Assembly: GCA_015680685.1 (NCBI GenBank) | Contig: MNCI01027046.1 | Coordinates: 1,604,370-1,668,369 of the forward strand | From: Gnetum montanum | Lineage: Eukaryota; Streptophyta; Gnetopsida; Gnetales; Gnetaceae | Reading direction: 5' to 3' | DNA: 64,000 nucleotides | Shown here: one piece after another, positions 22,701 through 33,961 of the stretch | Layout of the letters: each line of letters opens with the position of its first letter | Numbering within the stretch: position 1 is the stretch's first letter | Notes under the pieces: model-generated | The model's database searches: none | What the model was told of the DNA's origin: nothing | Seen by the model: only the letters and a program-made list of their open reading frames with translations | Position numbers and translations under genes: made by a program

Positions 22701-24640
22701 TTATGCTATTACTGAATCGACTACGAGCTGGACACATCCACTTTTGACAAGGGGGAAAGTGATGATGGTGATGTTTATTAGATGGATTCATTTATCATTG
22801 TTTATCATTGGTTGTTCCAAACACTACTTCTACACAAACTTTAGTGTTTGCCCTATCCTACAATTCTATAATGAAATTGAATCATCCTACGATGACAATT
22901 ATCCTAGTCTGTTCTAAACTCTTTAGAAACCTACGTAGAGAAGGACTCCAAAAACTTTGACACATTTGGCTTTGTCAAAGTAATAGTAAAATGTATAAGA
23001 TTGATAAATATAAGAATTGTAAGGGATTAAAAGAAAATTCTTCACTCATATCCAAAAGATCTATTATATATTATATATTGGGTTGTGAATTATAAAAATC
23101 CTTATTTGAAATAATGGTAAAATGCGTGTTTCTCAAGTTGTAAGACCTAAGGCTTAGGCATTCCAAAAAAAGTTAGGCTTTAACTCATTTATTTAGTTAT
23201 ATTATTTGGCTAAAATATAGAGGAGGAATAATCCTTCTATAACTTGCATCCGAGTCATGAATTCAATTCCATAAAATCATGTTAAAATATATATGGTGGA
23301 AAAGAGTTCTAGTAATAATAGTTCCTAAAGATATTTCGACTAAGATAGGCTATTTTCTTGCAGAGCTTTTATTTGACAATGTAATCTAATGGAATCATGG
23401 AATTTAAATTTCATCCTTGGTGGACAAACTTTAAAGAAAACAACCCAAATAAATCTTTTTAAAATCAGAAAAAAGTAAGGACAGTTGAGGAACATAAAAA
23501 ATATGGAAAAAAGAATAAACACAAGAGAAAACATGATATACCATAGCATAAACTTTTGAGAGTGTTAGAATCCAAAATAAATAAAACATCACTATTTATA
23601 AAAGTTTATAACTTTACGATGAACTTTTGGAATCAACACCATACTTTCTATCTATTCTATTCTATGTACACCCAGACCTCCGTGAACCACGGCCACATCA
23701 TAAAGAGCAATAATATACGCAGTCGGCCTAACCCAACAATGGAAGCTACACTGTCAATTTGTAACCACAAACTAATTATGCTAACTTCTAATTTCAGTAA
23801 TCTTATGAGCTCGATTTCTTGGATGCCCATACAAGGAGACCACCAATATTGGAAGAATTTGCACATTTGCATATGAAGTAAATCCAAAGACAGCCAAGTT
23901 TACCAATTTAGAAAGGATATGAGCATCTGAAAGCAAAAATATTCAACGGTGACATGGAACAAAGATTGCAGAGGCTTATGGAAATCAGCATAAAGACTGG
24001 ATAACTTGGGCATTTTACTAAATATAAAAACTAAAAAAAAGCAAAGTTGATTTCATAATCATTGTGACGAGAATCAAGAAAACATTTATCCTCGTGAACC
24101 TGAAAAAGCTTCTTCCAACAAAGAGCAGGGAACTTTTCCCAACGGACTTAAGATTCATGAACATACACTGGATGGAGACCAGCACATGGTCTCAGCTTTT
24201 TGTTGGACAGAATGAGAACAGCCGTTGAAGGTGCATTGGCCCAAGGTGATAGCAGCTCAGATATTCGCTTTGGTGGGGAAACATTTTTGTTTAATCAGAT
24301 TAACCTAGATTCTCCATGATCTTTACTTCCGTTAATCTATTCTGCAGAAGTCAAACTCCAACCACAGAAGTTTTCTAACTCAGCAAATCTTTAAGGGTCT
24401 CAATAAATCATGGCTATATCGGAAATGGTGCTATTCCCACATCATGGAAAATGTAGTATGCTTTTTTTAAAAAAAAATTACATTTATTAAGGTCTTTCTT
24501 GAGAAACTTGAACTTAAAAGAATAGAAATTAATTATTGAGCCTGGCTAGTCCCTGGCCCGGGGTAATTTTGCTGCGCTCCTTTTCAACCCTTTAACTTAG
24601 CCTCAACATGGTTGAAGGATCCAGTCATTTTAACACATTG
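22700..24640. other. Unassigned AT-rich region
   Basis: I see no recognisable gene, RNA or element. Open frames at 23340-23887 overlap on both strands and have no family resemblance. This stretch may include the decayed continuation of the 22-kb fragment, then single-copy flank of the glutaredoxin gene. Confidence 0.4.
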
Positions 24641-24644
24641 AACT

Positions 24645-24890
24645 GGAAGGTTATTTAAAAATGATACTTCAAGTTTAGGACATTGAAGTGGAAGTTTATT
24701 TTAAAATGATTATTTCCATGTAGCGTATCTTTGGAAGTTTTCTCCCTCAGAGGCATAGAATCATATATAACGAAGTACAAAGACAAACCAACCGATCCTC
24801 CGTTAAAAGGAAGGTTATTTAAAAATGATACTTCCCGTGCACCGCACATTGGAACTTCCTTATTCAGGGGCAAAGAATCATAGATACTGA
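24645..24890. repeat. Diverged tandem repeat, three units
   Basis: Units start with GGAAGGTTATTTAAAAATGA at 24645, a variant GGAAGTTTATTTTAAAATGA at 24690, and the first form again at 24809. The second and third units also share a later segment ending AGAATCATA (near 24758 and 24873). Spacings are 45 and 119 bases, so the first unit is partial. Confidence 0.55.
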
Positions 24891-25495
24891 CTACAGGAAG
24901 AAATAACAAAGTAACGCTGAAGAAGGTAGGACGTTACGGTGCCCACTGGGTACCAATGTCTTAGCCCTATGCTGCAACTAAGGGAAAAATGTGTTTCACT
25001 AATAATGTTAGATGCTATGATAATTTAAGGAAAACACAAGCCCATAAAGTAGAAAGTAAAAAGATAAAATATAAACCAACCATTGACGTTAGCTTATCCT
25101 TTTGCTTGCTTAGTTAAGACATATGGATTGCAGTAGGTTCAATTCCAAAGGGTCTACTTAAATTCTAAGATAGTATCCTGAACTAAACAGGGTAAGATGC
25201 TATCCTGAAATAAACAGGACTTCAATCTACGCTAGTTGAAATTCAAAACAGCCAGAAGCAATGCAAAAATTTCCCATTGTTACATGGTCTTAAGCTTCAT
25301 CCAATTTAACATTGGTTGGCAATGTATGGTGCCCAACCAGGCACAAGGTATACAGAATGAGAGAGATTGTTAAGGATTCCTTTTATGATGAGACAAAGGA
25401 AATAATGCCATGAACTAGACACAGCCAGAACACTCTGGTCTCAAGGAAAATGACAGCATAATGGAAAAGCCTAACAAGAAAGTGAAGATGGCATA

Positions 25496-25585
25496 CCTGC
25501 CATGAGACAAACTTCATACCAACAAATCTCATGGTAGCATCAAGTAGCACAGGCTCTTTCGTCGTTCTATGCAACATTCCTTGCT
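25496..25585 (-). other. Possible orphan exon or gene fragment
   Basis: The minus strand reads an open segment with TKEPVLLDATMRFVGMKF and VSWQ, ending at a donor-like CAG|GTATGCC near 25497. An AG lies upstream near 25580. It has more balanced base composition than its flanks. I do not recognise it, and no second exon is evident; chance is a real alternative. Confidence 0.2.
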
Positions 25586-25589
25586 GGGT

Positions 25590-26268
25590 AATGCTAGATC
25601 AGATCATTGGTAACTGATTAGACTGGCCAGCCACAGATAGTGGAGATAACCATGGCTGTCCAATCTAATCAAAAAATATAAAAATTTGTTGTTATCCAAT
25701 CTCTTATGAGCGACCAGAAATGAACACAACCACCTGATAGAATTAATTTTTTTAATGCTGAACATTCTGATCAAGGAAAAATTTTTTCCCCGAAAATCAT
25801 AGCTTCAGGAGTCTCCATGACGTTTTCGAAGATTAGAAGGTGAAAACTATAGAAATTAAATACAATTATTGGTTCCCAAGTTAAACGGTGGCATTTGGCA
25901 ATCAAAGTTTTCCATTTTCCCTAGTACTCTTTTTGAGATTTGTGAGTGCCAGCTGGGGAAACGTAGTACACGCTTATCCAGTTCTTATCAGATAAGTTGT
26001 TAGATTTCAAAAGCGAGTGAGGCACTCGGAATGCCCAATAGTCCATTCCACGTTACTGAGCCCGTTTGTAACATATTTTCATCATCAATTTGGAATAGAA
26101 AAGAACCAGTACTAATGCAAGACGCAACATAACAATATTTATCATAAATAAATTTATGGTCTGCCCTCTCAATTTAAGAAACTGTACAAGACAGAACCGG
26201 CTCCAATAGAGCAACAGAGCTTCAAGAGCTTGAGAAAACACTGACTGTAAATCTTAAGAAAATCTTTG
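25590..26268. other. 3' flank of the glutaredoxin-domain gene
   Basis: No coding or repeat signal is recognised in this stretch. It may contain the terminator region of the gene to the right. Confidence 0.4.
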
Positions 26269-26275
26269 CTCGTAT

Positions 26276-26281
26276 TTTATT
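26276..26281 (-). terminator. Candidate polyadenylation signal
   Basis: AATAAA on the minus strand, about 390 bases beyond the stop codon of the glutaredoxin-domain gene. Plant signals are loose, so this is tentative. Confidence 0.3.
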
Positions 26282-26668
26282 ACTGATGATCAGACACATA
26301 TCTTCCACGGCATAATCGAATTCTCATCATGATGTAGGAAATATACACAATTTACTCCCAAAGAAAGTTGAAAAAAGAGAAAACAAAAAGCAAAAGAAAC
26401 GCAGGAATGCACGTATGGCAGCCCTTCTTCTTCAACTTCTTCTTCCGCGTAGCCTTTTCATGGGCCAATTCTGAGACAAAATAAACACATTTGGACCCAA
26501 ATTCAGATGTCTGTTTCTATTTCAAATTCTTCCAAGGACCCAAGCATCAGAGAAATTAAAAAAAAATCTAACCAGAAAATTCCATCATCAAACCAACAGC
26601 AAAAATCAAAGCACCCAGAACCCAGAACCAGCACAAACCCGGAACCATAATCCTCCTCCTCCACTTGC

Positions 26669-27596
26669 TCAAGCCGAGGCGGCAGCAGCGCACATTGGGC
26701 AGTGAATGAGTCCATTCTCGTTACAGAAATTGCATCGCTCCACGGACAAATCCTCCGCCACGATTTTCCGGCTGCCGCTGCAATTCGTACATGGAACGAA
26801 CCGGACGCCGGCGCATCCGGCGCACGGCGGACGCGGAGGGTCCGCGGAGGACATGCCGCCGAGCAAAACTGCGAGCACTCCGTCATCATGCAAGTGCAGA
26901 ACATCGTCGGCCCCGCCGATGTAACGTCCGCGGACGAAGAGCCGCGGTGTGGTGGACGGTCCGCCCATCAACTGCCGGAGCTCGTCCCGGAAGCGCGGTT
27001 CCATGGCGACGTCGCGCTCGTCCACGGCCACGCCCAGACCCTGCAACACGGCGCGCACTCTGTTGCAGTCCTCGAATGTCTTCCGGATCCCTCGCAGCGA
27101 CGTCGTGTACACAACCACGCTCTGCTCCCCTCCCGCCGGGCACCGTTCCTCGTACCCCGCCAATGCCTCCGGAACGGCCGGTTTCGGGTCCGGCTCCGGC
27201 TCCGGCTGAGTCTGGATCGTGGATTTATCCTCACCGGCTTTGGCAATGGTGGCGTCCAGTTCCTCCACCGTGTGCACCGTGATGCCCAAATCAACTTCTC
27301 CTGCTGCTGCTGCTGCATCGGATTTCCGCTGCAACGGTGCTTGGGCGTGGCCGTTTGGACGGAGATTGTCCAGGATTTTGCTGACCTCCGACCATTCCGG
27401 TGGCGGCCTCTGCGGCGATTGTTTCCCGTCCTCCTCCTCCCCCTCCAATTTGCCGAGCTTTTCAATGATCCGGCTCGCGGAGTCGAAGCTGCGGCACCGC
27501 TTCGGTGAATCCGCCGTCGCCGATTTCGGCTCCGGTGCCGGCTCCAGGACACCGTAGGTGGATGATGTTAACGAAACATGGTGATTGTAGACCTGT

Positions 27597-27632
<36 letters not shown>

Positions 27633-27760
27633 CGTTTCTGCGGGTACTTGTGGCTCTGGCTCCGCCTGGCCAGGAATCGGCTGCTGCGCTTGCGGTTGAT
27701 GGTTTCCAGCCCCTCCGCCTTCAGCACCGTCTCCAGCTGCTTCGACGACGCGCACCCCAT
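26669..27760 (-). CDS. Glutaredoxin-domain protein with C-terminal CxxC zinc-type motifs, 363 aa
   Basis: A single uninterrupted frame. MGCASSK at the N-terminus is a classic myristoylation/palmitoylation start, suggesting membrane attachment. A low-complexity Gln-Asn run spans residues 44-55. Residues about 214-302 form a glutaredoxin fold: VVVYTTSLRGIRKTFEDC, then VDERDV, the cis-Pro segment TTPRLFV and GGADD. The position of the CPYC active site reads SLRG, so it should not be a classical thiol oxidoreductase. Four CxxC pairs follow (313-316, 324-327, 343-346, 354-357), arranged like a DnaJ-type zinc cluster. Length, lack of introns and this architecture match the plant family typified, as I recall, by Arabidopsis At5g39865 and At3g28850; their biochemical role is not established. 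The start context GCGAAAATGG is good. The next in-frame feature upstream is GC-rich leader. It has no co-directed neighbours and is the only intact gene here. Confidence 0.92.
27595..27632 (+). repeat. Hexanucleotide repeat inside the glutaredoxin-domain CDS
   Basis: Five tandem GGTTCT units (27601-27630) plus partial flanks. On the coding strand they encode the Gln-Asn run at residues 44-55. In-frame unit gain or loss would change length without a shift. Confidence 0.85.
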
Positions 27761-28160
27761 TTTCGCTTCTCCTGCTGCGGATGAAATTCCTTTTGGTTTT
27801 TGCCCAAATCTGGTCTTTGTTGTTTCAGGCCAAGATCGATCAGACCCGCCAAGTGGGTCTGGCTCTGGTTATGGAGAAGAAAAAGAAAAGTGCAGGAGAC
27901 CGCTGCAAGAAGCAAAGGGGAGGGGCAGAAATGCAGAGGCAGAGACAGATCGCTCAGGCAGAGGGTAACCGGGCTTAGGCTTTATTGATGGATTTGGAGA
28001 TGATCAGCCCCAGAATCGTCGTCTCAGCGGTCGGTATGTTGGTTATGCCGCATCGTGAACCGCGGTTTCTGGATCCTGCGCTGTGCAGAATAGACCTGAT
28101 TTTCTAGCCTGCTACTGCTGCTGTGTTTTTTCCTCCGTCCGCCATTATTATAAACTAGAA
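27761..28160 (-). promoter_or_regulatory. 5' leader and candidate core promoter of the glutaredoxin-domain gene
   Basis: The minus strand upstream of the ATG is GC-balanced and CpG-containing. A TATA-like TATAATAA lies near 28147-28154, implying a leader of roughly 350 bases. No intron signals are obvious. The TATA call is tentative. Confidence 0.35.
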
Positions 28161-29674
28161 AACATGTGCAAATCATCATATTTCCGGTCTTAATGTCATC
28201 TCGGCTAATTCCAGCCCTGCCCGCCAGACAGACGCCGGAACAGGAACCCTAATTTTTTTCGGAATTAGACCCGGAAGAAAATCGTTTTTTCGGTTCGGTA
28301 AGAAGCTTGCAAGCAAAGCGTATGCTACTGTTATGCGAAAACGGACGGATTGATGCAAAAAGAAAAGCGGGGTAAAATGACGCAAAATCAGAGCTGGAAA
28401 GCGAGATTAGGGTTGTGGGTGGCTATCCTTTCTCTTTAGCGGGACCCGGCCCGCCGGCAACCGAGTTCCGTCTGTTTCCCACGAAAAAAAGACTTTGAAA
28501 AGGAAACAATACAAAACAAAAGCCCAGAAAAAGAGGGCATCCTGTGCATGCTCAAAAAACAGGAAACTGCAGCATCAACAGCAGAAAGAAAAAAGAAAAA
28601 ACAGAGAGACAGAATCGCGGAAAACACCACCAGCTAAGATTGACTAATACGATGCTTCAATTATGCCAAACCCCCCACCACCGTCACGGAAAATGCAAAA
28701 TACAAAATATATTGTGGCGTCCGAGCGCTGTCCTCTTTGTTCACATGAAAAATAGTCTTCTTTGTTTCCTCGGATGACAAAGTCCAAAACCGCTGTTGCA
28801 GAAATACGCGCGTTCTCCGCCATTAAAAACCCAAGGTCAAGCTCAGTCGGCAGCAAAAGTCCCATGATTCCGCGGCACAGCCATCACAGTTGGTATGCCC
28901 ACCTGGCCGTCGGCCCCGCCTGCGAATAATTTCGAACACAAAAATATTTTTGTGTGGTTTTCGAATTTTTTTTGGATAATTGGATCACTGTTGGCCACAT
29001 CTGTCTCGTCCGGGCTTTGAACTTTTCTTCGTCCAATTCATGATCAACAGAATTCGACATTTGGGGCCGCCTGCGCTGGTTTTTTGCATCTGCAATTGTC
29101 TTGTTTTATTTTGATGACTCCACGCGGCAAATGCGATTTGTCGTGTATGCTGGATCAGCCAAACACAGGTCCCTTCGATTCAGAGATGTTGGAGTAGCCC
29201 ACGAGACAACGGAGCAGCCACATATTTATCTGTTTTCCGCCATGCCCAGAGTCGATTCTTTCTATGTTTCTAGTATTTGGCAAATTGAATTCAATGGGAA
29301 CACCATGGAAATTTGCTGCTTGCTTTTTTAAGCAAAAAGTGAAAGGATGACTGCCGATAAATCTGTTATATGGCTTTGAGATGGGTGCTTCTACGCAAAA
29401 CTCAAGGGAACGGCTGTAATTCCCGTGAATAATGACGAACCAAACATGTGAACATCGGAGTATTGTCCACATCATTGTACCGTAGTGGAGTCCATAATTT
29501 TCAACGTGTCATGTTCAATCCTATTTCAATTCAAATTTGGAGGGAAAAATCTTGTAAACTTAACAACATGGAAAGAGCTAGAACCTTAATTATTATAGCA
29601 TTCCGGCCACTAGTTTGTATGCAAGAGTTACTTTCTTGTAAAGAAAAACTTGGACCAGCCAAGGCGACATAATT
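28161..29674. other. Upstream flank of the glutaredoxin-domain gene
   Basis: The region to about 29.2 kb keeps more CpG than the repeats and shows no element homology, so I read it as single-copy regulatory or intergenic DNA. Open frames at 28176-29475 on both strands have no recognisable product. Confidence 0.45.
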
Positions 29675-29928
29675 TCATCTCAAAACTTTTACTACTCTAA
29701 AACTCATAGAGGGTAGACTATAAACTACAATCTGAACTTTTATTACTCTAAAATTCATAGAGGGTAGACTATAAACTACAATTTGGAGAATAAGTGAAAC
29801 ATAGGTACACCCTAAGATATATACTCCAATTCGAATTTTATATAACTCAGTATTAGTCACTGAAATAGAACTCATGACTTGGAGTTTCCAAATCAAGCGT
29901 CTTACTATTAAGTGAACACCTCATTATT
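29675..29928 (-). mobile_element. tRNA-like SINE S2
   Basis: On the minus strand the 5' end reads AATGAGGTGTTCACTTAATAGTAAGACGCTTGATTTGGAA, split here by me as the ATGAGGTGTT head and the TAATAGTAAGACGCTTGATT body. It aligns with S1 at 53071 through GTTATATAAA. The box B-like part is weaker than in S1. Downstream body runs to about 29675 and ends in two 51-base units. Confidence 0.5.
29686..29787 (-). repeat. Two tandem 51-base units
   Basis: The CTTTTACTACTCTAAAACTC-type unit at 29686-29736 is repeated at 29737-29787 with a few differences. It lies in the 3' part of S2. Confidence 0.75.
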
Positions 29929-30055
29929 TATAAGTAAAATATTTATAAAAATTTCTTATTGAATATTAAAACTAAAATGGAATTTTTACTTGCCTTTACT
30001 CTTATCTAGGTTTCTATGTCAAGACTCTTACCACTAAGGTAACACCTCATTGTGT
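29929..30055 (-). mobile_element. tRNA-like SINE S3 (partial)
   Basis: Minus-strand start ATGAGGTGTTACCTTAGTGG at about 30050 matches the heads of S1 and S2, including an A-box-like TACCTTAGTGGTAAGA. It lies directly upstream of S2 in the same orientation. Its box B region is not clear. Confidence 0.45.
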
Positions 30056-30202
30056 TAAAGATAGAATTGTGTTAGTTTTAACATGCACCTAGACTCATCA
30101 TCCTTCACAAAGATTACATATCCATGTTGTGGTTTGGAAGTTGGAAAAAGAAATTATTTTTACAAACCACAATTTATGATAATTAAGACTATATTTACAA
30201 AT

Positions 30203-30207
30203 GGAAG
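30203..30207 (+). repeat. Left target-site duplication of EC
   Basis: GGAAG directly before the LTR TG; repeated at 40032-40036. Confidence 0.8.
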
Positions 30208-31110
30208 TGATAAAGTGAAGTTTTTGTCGACCATGATATTGAGGATTTAATATGAAAGCCACGATATTGTGTATCCGATATCGAAGCCCTAGCTACAACA
30301 TTAGATATTTGATATCGTGGGACACATGCTTGCCTATAAATACAACACTTGGGTGCACAGTCCAAATAACAATTTCATCAACCCTTACCAAAACTCTTTC
30401 ACTTTGTTTTTGTGAACTTAGACTTAGCAATTAGAAGTGTGAATGTCCATAATGTAGTATGACCTAGTGAACGACATCTTTATTCGAGCATTTTGTACTT
30501 AGGCACAAGTGTGACCAGAAATAAAGATCGAGCTATTTCCCACTATTGCAGCATTCTCCTAGATTTACTATTTATAGTTACAATAATTTTCTACTATTTT
30601 CTAGCTTAATGATTTACTTTCTTGAAGCAATTTACTTTTACATGTTTAAGTTAAGTGGAATGAGCATGACTAATCTCAAGCACTTAAGTGTGATTGCTTG
30701 GTAACCCAATAGTGTTATCACTTGGCTCACCCAAAGCAAAGTACTCGGTAATCCCAATGATAGTTACATGAAGCCTAATGTGTGAATGGAATATTAGGAA
30801 CAAATACTCATCGCCTTAGGATAGAATAGATTTGTTTACCATTCTAGTTAGACTTAGAATTAGAAATTATTTTCACTTCATGTTATGTTCACTAGGAGTA
30901 AAATGGACCATATAACATCAATTATCATATGCCTCATAGTGAGTTAAACCATACACCTAGATTTCACTAGCTCATGTGGGAAGACAACGATCCTGAACTT
31001 TAACTAGTTACTAGCATAATCACATTGCCTCATCCACGGATTACAATTTGGTCATGCGTGCATACCTGTGATTTGTATGGTTGGGTGTTGGATTACTCCA
31101 CCACCCATCA
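30208..31110 (+). repeat. EC 5' LTR
   Basis: TGATAAAG to CACCCATCA, 903 bases. TATAAATA lies at 30335-30342, preceded by CCACGATATTGTGTATCCGA-type and GATATCGTGGG palindromic motifs (30257-30321). It has a ~30-base insertion relative to the 3' LTR near 30232-30262. TTTATTCGAGCATTTTGTAC and AATAAAGATCGAGC mark the R region. Confidence 0.85.
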
Positions 31111-31111
31111 C

Positions 31112-31129
31112 TGGCGTCGTTGTCAAGGA
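31112..31129 (+). promoter_or_regulatory. Primer-binding site of EC
   Basis: TGGCGTCGTTGTCAAGGA, one base after the LTR. It differs from the tRNA-Asp complement by four transitions. Confidence 0.75.
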
Positions 31130-31243
31130 CTTATCAATGTATGCTGAGTAATTAATTACACAAAGTTTTTAGTACTTGAAACACAAAGTTAAAATTCATA
31201 ATTATAACTAAGAACACTTAAACCAAACATCTTAAATCATAAC

Positions 31244-33060
31244 ATGGCTTCAAACAAGAACACAACATCACCTGCCAATGAACTATAGAGAAGTAATGAT
31301 AGAATCAACATAGAAGAAGAGTAAAGTATGCCTATGCAGACAAGGATTTCATATGCTCATCATGATCCTTACTATCCTAATTTTACATTCATCTTTCATC
31401 AGGATAGGAAACTCAAGTGGAAAGATCTCCAAGGAAACATTGTTCTACTACCAAAGTGTTTAGCATCCATTAGGCTCCAAACTGCTCTCAACGGGATGAA
31501 ACTACGTGAAGCACTTAGAGGGTATCATGAAACCAAACACATGACCCGATCAAATGAATCCATTGATGAGCAATTAAGAAAAGACAATGCCATGGAAACC
31601 ATACATGAACAAGGCAAAGGAAAGACAGTTAATTCTACTGTTGTTTTGGAGAAGCTTGATGGAGATACCTTTATTGCTGAACAACTCCATCGAAATCATG
31701 AGTTCCAGTCACAAGTGCCTACCATTTGACTAGAGGAACTTGTCAAGAATAAATCACACTCCAACTTAGCAGAGACACTCAGGTGGGAGGCAAAAGACTC
31801 AAGGTACAAGCATGTGGCAATGGGCAAATACAACTCACTATTGCACAAATACCCAAGCCATGGATTCTCACATAAGGAACAAATAAGGCACATTGTAGAT
31901 GGGTTGTGAAAAAAAACCAGGGAGACACTTGGGATTTACACCTAATGCAAATTATTTGAGTTGACAACCCATCACATCTAGAGATTAATTGATCAAGTGG
32001 CAAAGGAAGAAGGTGAATTAAGAAAGAGAGAATCAATTGAGGAGTATAATCGAGATCCATCAATTAGAAAGAGATGGACAAGTTTGTGATACCCAAGAAG
32101 AGGAAACCTTGGAACAGGTAATCCAAAAGAAGACTCTACTAATTTAGAAGGCTATAACCAACATTGCAACAAAAGTAGAGAAAATGTGAAACTCGATAGA
32201 TGAAAAATTTGCAACTACATTAAAGATTGTGGAGAAAAGAATAGAGCAAGCCTTTGAAAAAGGCAAAGATAAGAAGAAGAAGAAAGAAATTGGACTAAGG
32301 GGTAAAGTGGCTACAGTGGTTGAGTGTTTAGACACTAGCTCCATCAATGAGGAAAGATGTATTATGTGTTAGTACAAACATCCTAAGGGATGTTGCCCAA
32401 TAATGGCACATTTGCAAGAAACATGGGCATACGTACTCAATCCTAAATTTGTTAAGAAAAAAATGCCCAAAAGGTTACCTTATCCACAAGGTAACTACAA
32501 GCAAAACTTCCAACCACCATATTATCCCAGTGGATCTTACCCTTAGTCGCAGGAGTAGTATTACCAACAATGGCAACAACTCCAATCATGGACCATGCCA
32601 CCACCTCACCAGTAGTAATATATCGACAACCTAATCCTTATGGATACTATGTCCAACATCCAATCTTACCTACAAATGCAATCATTCAAACTTTACAATA
32701 TTATTCACCTGAATACCATAGACCAATATAGCCAAGGCCAAATTCCAACTCATACATGCATTCACAAGTAGCTGGTTCATCCTATTAAACTTCTAGTCCT
32801 TTACCCATAGTGCCACCACCTATCATGTAGGGAGAACTATCATCACAGCCTCAACAGAAGAGGGTTACCAAGGTAGTGAATATACAAATGGAGGATCCTA
32901 TCAACAATACTACATGTAAAGAAAAGAAATTTCCTTTCTTTAGGACAAGTTCACAAAGAGTTGGTAGAGTTAGAAAGTTACTAAACTATGTTTCTACTAT
33001 AAACACTATGCTTCCTTAACAATCAGCTTAGAATTTAAAGACTGTCATGCTCACAAAAGT
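31244..33060 (+). pseudogene. EC gag, internally deleted and broken
   Basis: Starts MASNKNTTSPANEL then a TAG. The RISYAHHDPYYPNFTFIFHQ block is shared with E5 and E6. After QSQVPTI at 31728 the gag core present in E3, E5 and E6 (the FNDKYQT region) is missing, and the frame resumes at YNSLLHKYPSHGFSHKEQ. A knuckle with HPKGCCPIM lies near 32380-32405 (its second Cys is followed by a TAG). A Tyr/Gln/Pro-rich tail follows. Without the core it may not have assembled particles by itself. Confidence 0.65.
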
Positions 33061-33949
33061 AGTGTCAGACTGGATAAAGGTAGGGCTACTTCCTAAGAAA
33101 TGAATTAATCCAAGAATTCTCTTAATTTATCTACAAGTAACTAAAAATGCATCATGCAAAGCTCTACTAGACTCAAGTCCCAGAGTAAATATGATCTCTC
33201 AACAAACATACAAAGCATGGAACCTATTGCCCTTGAAAAAGTGAAACATTAGGTTAGAGCTAGCAAATCAGTCTATTACCATTCCTTTGGAACATATTGA
33301 AGATGTGATGGCCATTGTCAATGGGTGGTCTTATCTAGCAAACTTTCTAGTGATTGATGTGAAAAATGATGACAGGGAATTTCTGATCATTATGGGGAGA
33401 GCATGGCTTAGCATAATAGATGCTAAGTTAAGCATGAGAGATTTATCTATCAAAATATCTAAGGAAGACACACATGGAGCCATACATATGTAGTGGATTT
33501 CATGCATTACTGTTGATGAAGAAGGGTGCACTTGTGTACTGATCATACAGAACATCAACACAATCCTTACACAACGCACAACATATGTGAAAAAAAAGTG
33601 TGTGTGCAAGAAAGAGCATGGGTCACTAAATAAAAAGGCACCCAGTGGTTGAAAACTGAGAACTTTAACTCTTCTAAAATATGCATGGAATAATTTGATC
33701 CAGCTATTAATTCCCATTCTAAGAAGATGACTCCAACTGAGAGGCCAAAAACAAAACTATAAACTACAATCATACACCACTAGGAAAAGAAAAAAAAGAA
33801 CTTAGACAATCATGATTCCATTACCATCAAAATTACATGGGACAATAACAAAAAAGTTAGATCAGTAAAGATGGTAAGTGAACCACCTAGAGTGTATGAT
33901 CTAGGAGATCTAGGGAGCATCTTCCAAACACTTGCCCATGAGTTCAGTC
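33061..33949 (+). pseudogene. EC protease and short linker, no RT
   Basis: Protease remnants include CKALLDSSPRVNMIS near 33155-33200 and the FLIIMGRAWLSIIDAKLSM stretch near 33380-33440. After about 33500 a linker reads through QERAWVTK-like and EPPRVYDLGDLGS segments and terminates just past the purine tract. E2 has the same linker on the minus strand (about 10260-9830). The catalytic DSG triad now reads DSS. Confidence 0.6.
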
Positions 33950-33961
33950 ATGGGGGAGATG
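33950..33961 (+). promoter_or_regulatory. Internal polypurine tract of EC
   Basis: ATGGGGGAGATG, identical core to 4046-4057 in E1. Confidence 0.55.

Noticed and set aside
26702-27508. Long open frame (268 aa) on the plus strand opposite the glutaredoxin-domain gene, and other long frames at 26791-27755
   Set aside because: GC-rich coding DNA often leaves antisense and shifted frames open. The products are Arg/Pro/Cys-rich without a family, while the minus-strand frame has clear domains.
30208-31110. CRISPR-like or satellite array suspected from repeated GATATC and TTGGTAA motifs
   Set aside because: Repeats are few, irregularly spaced and confined to LTRs with TG/CA ends; this is a plant genome.
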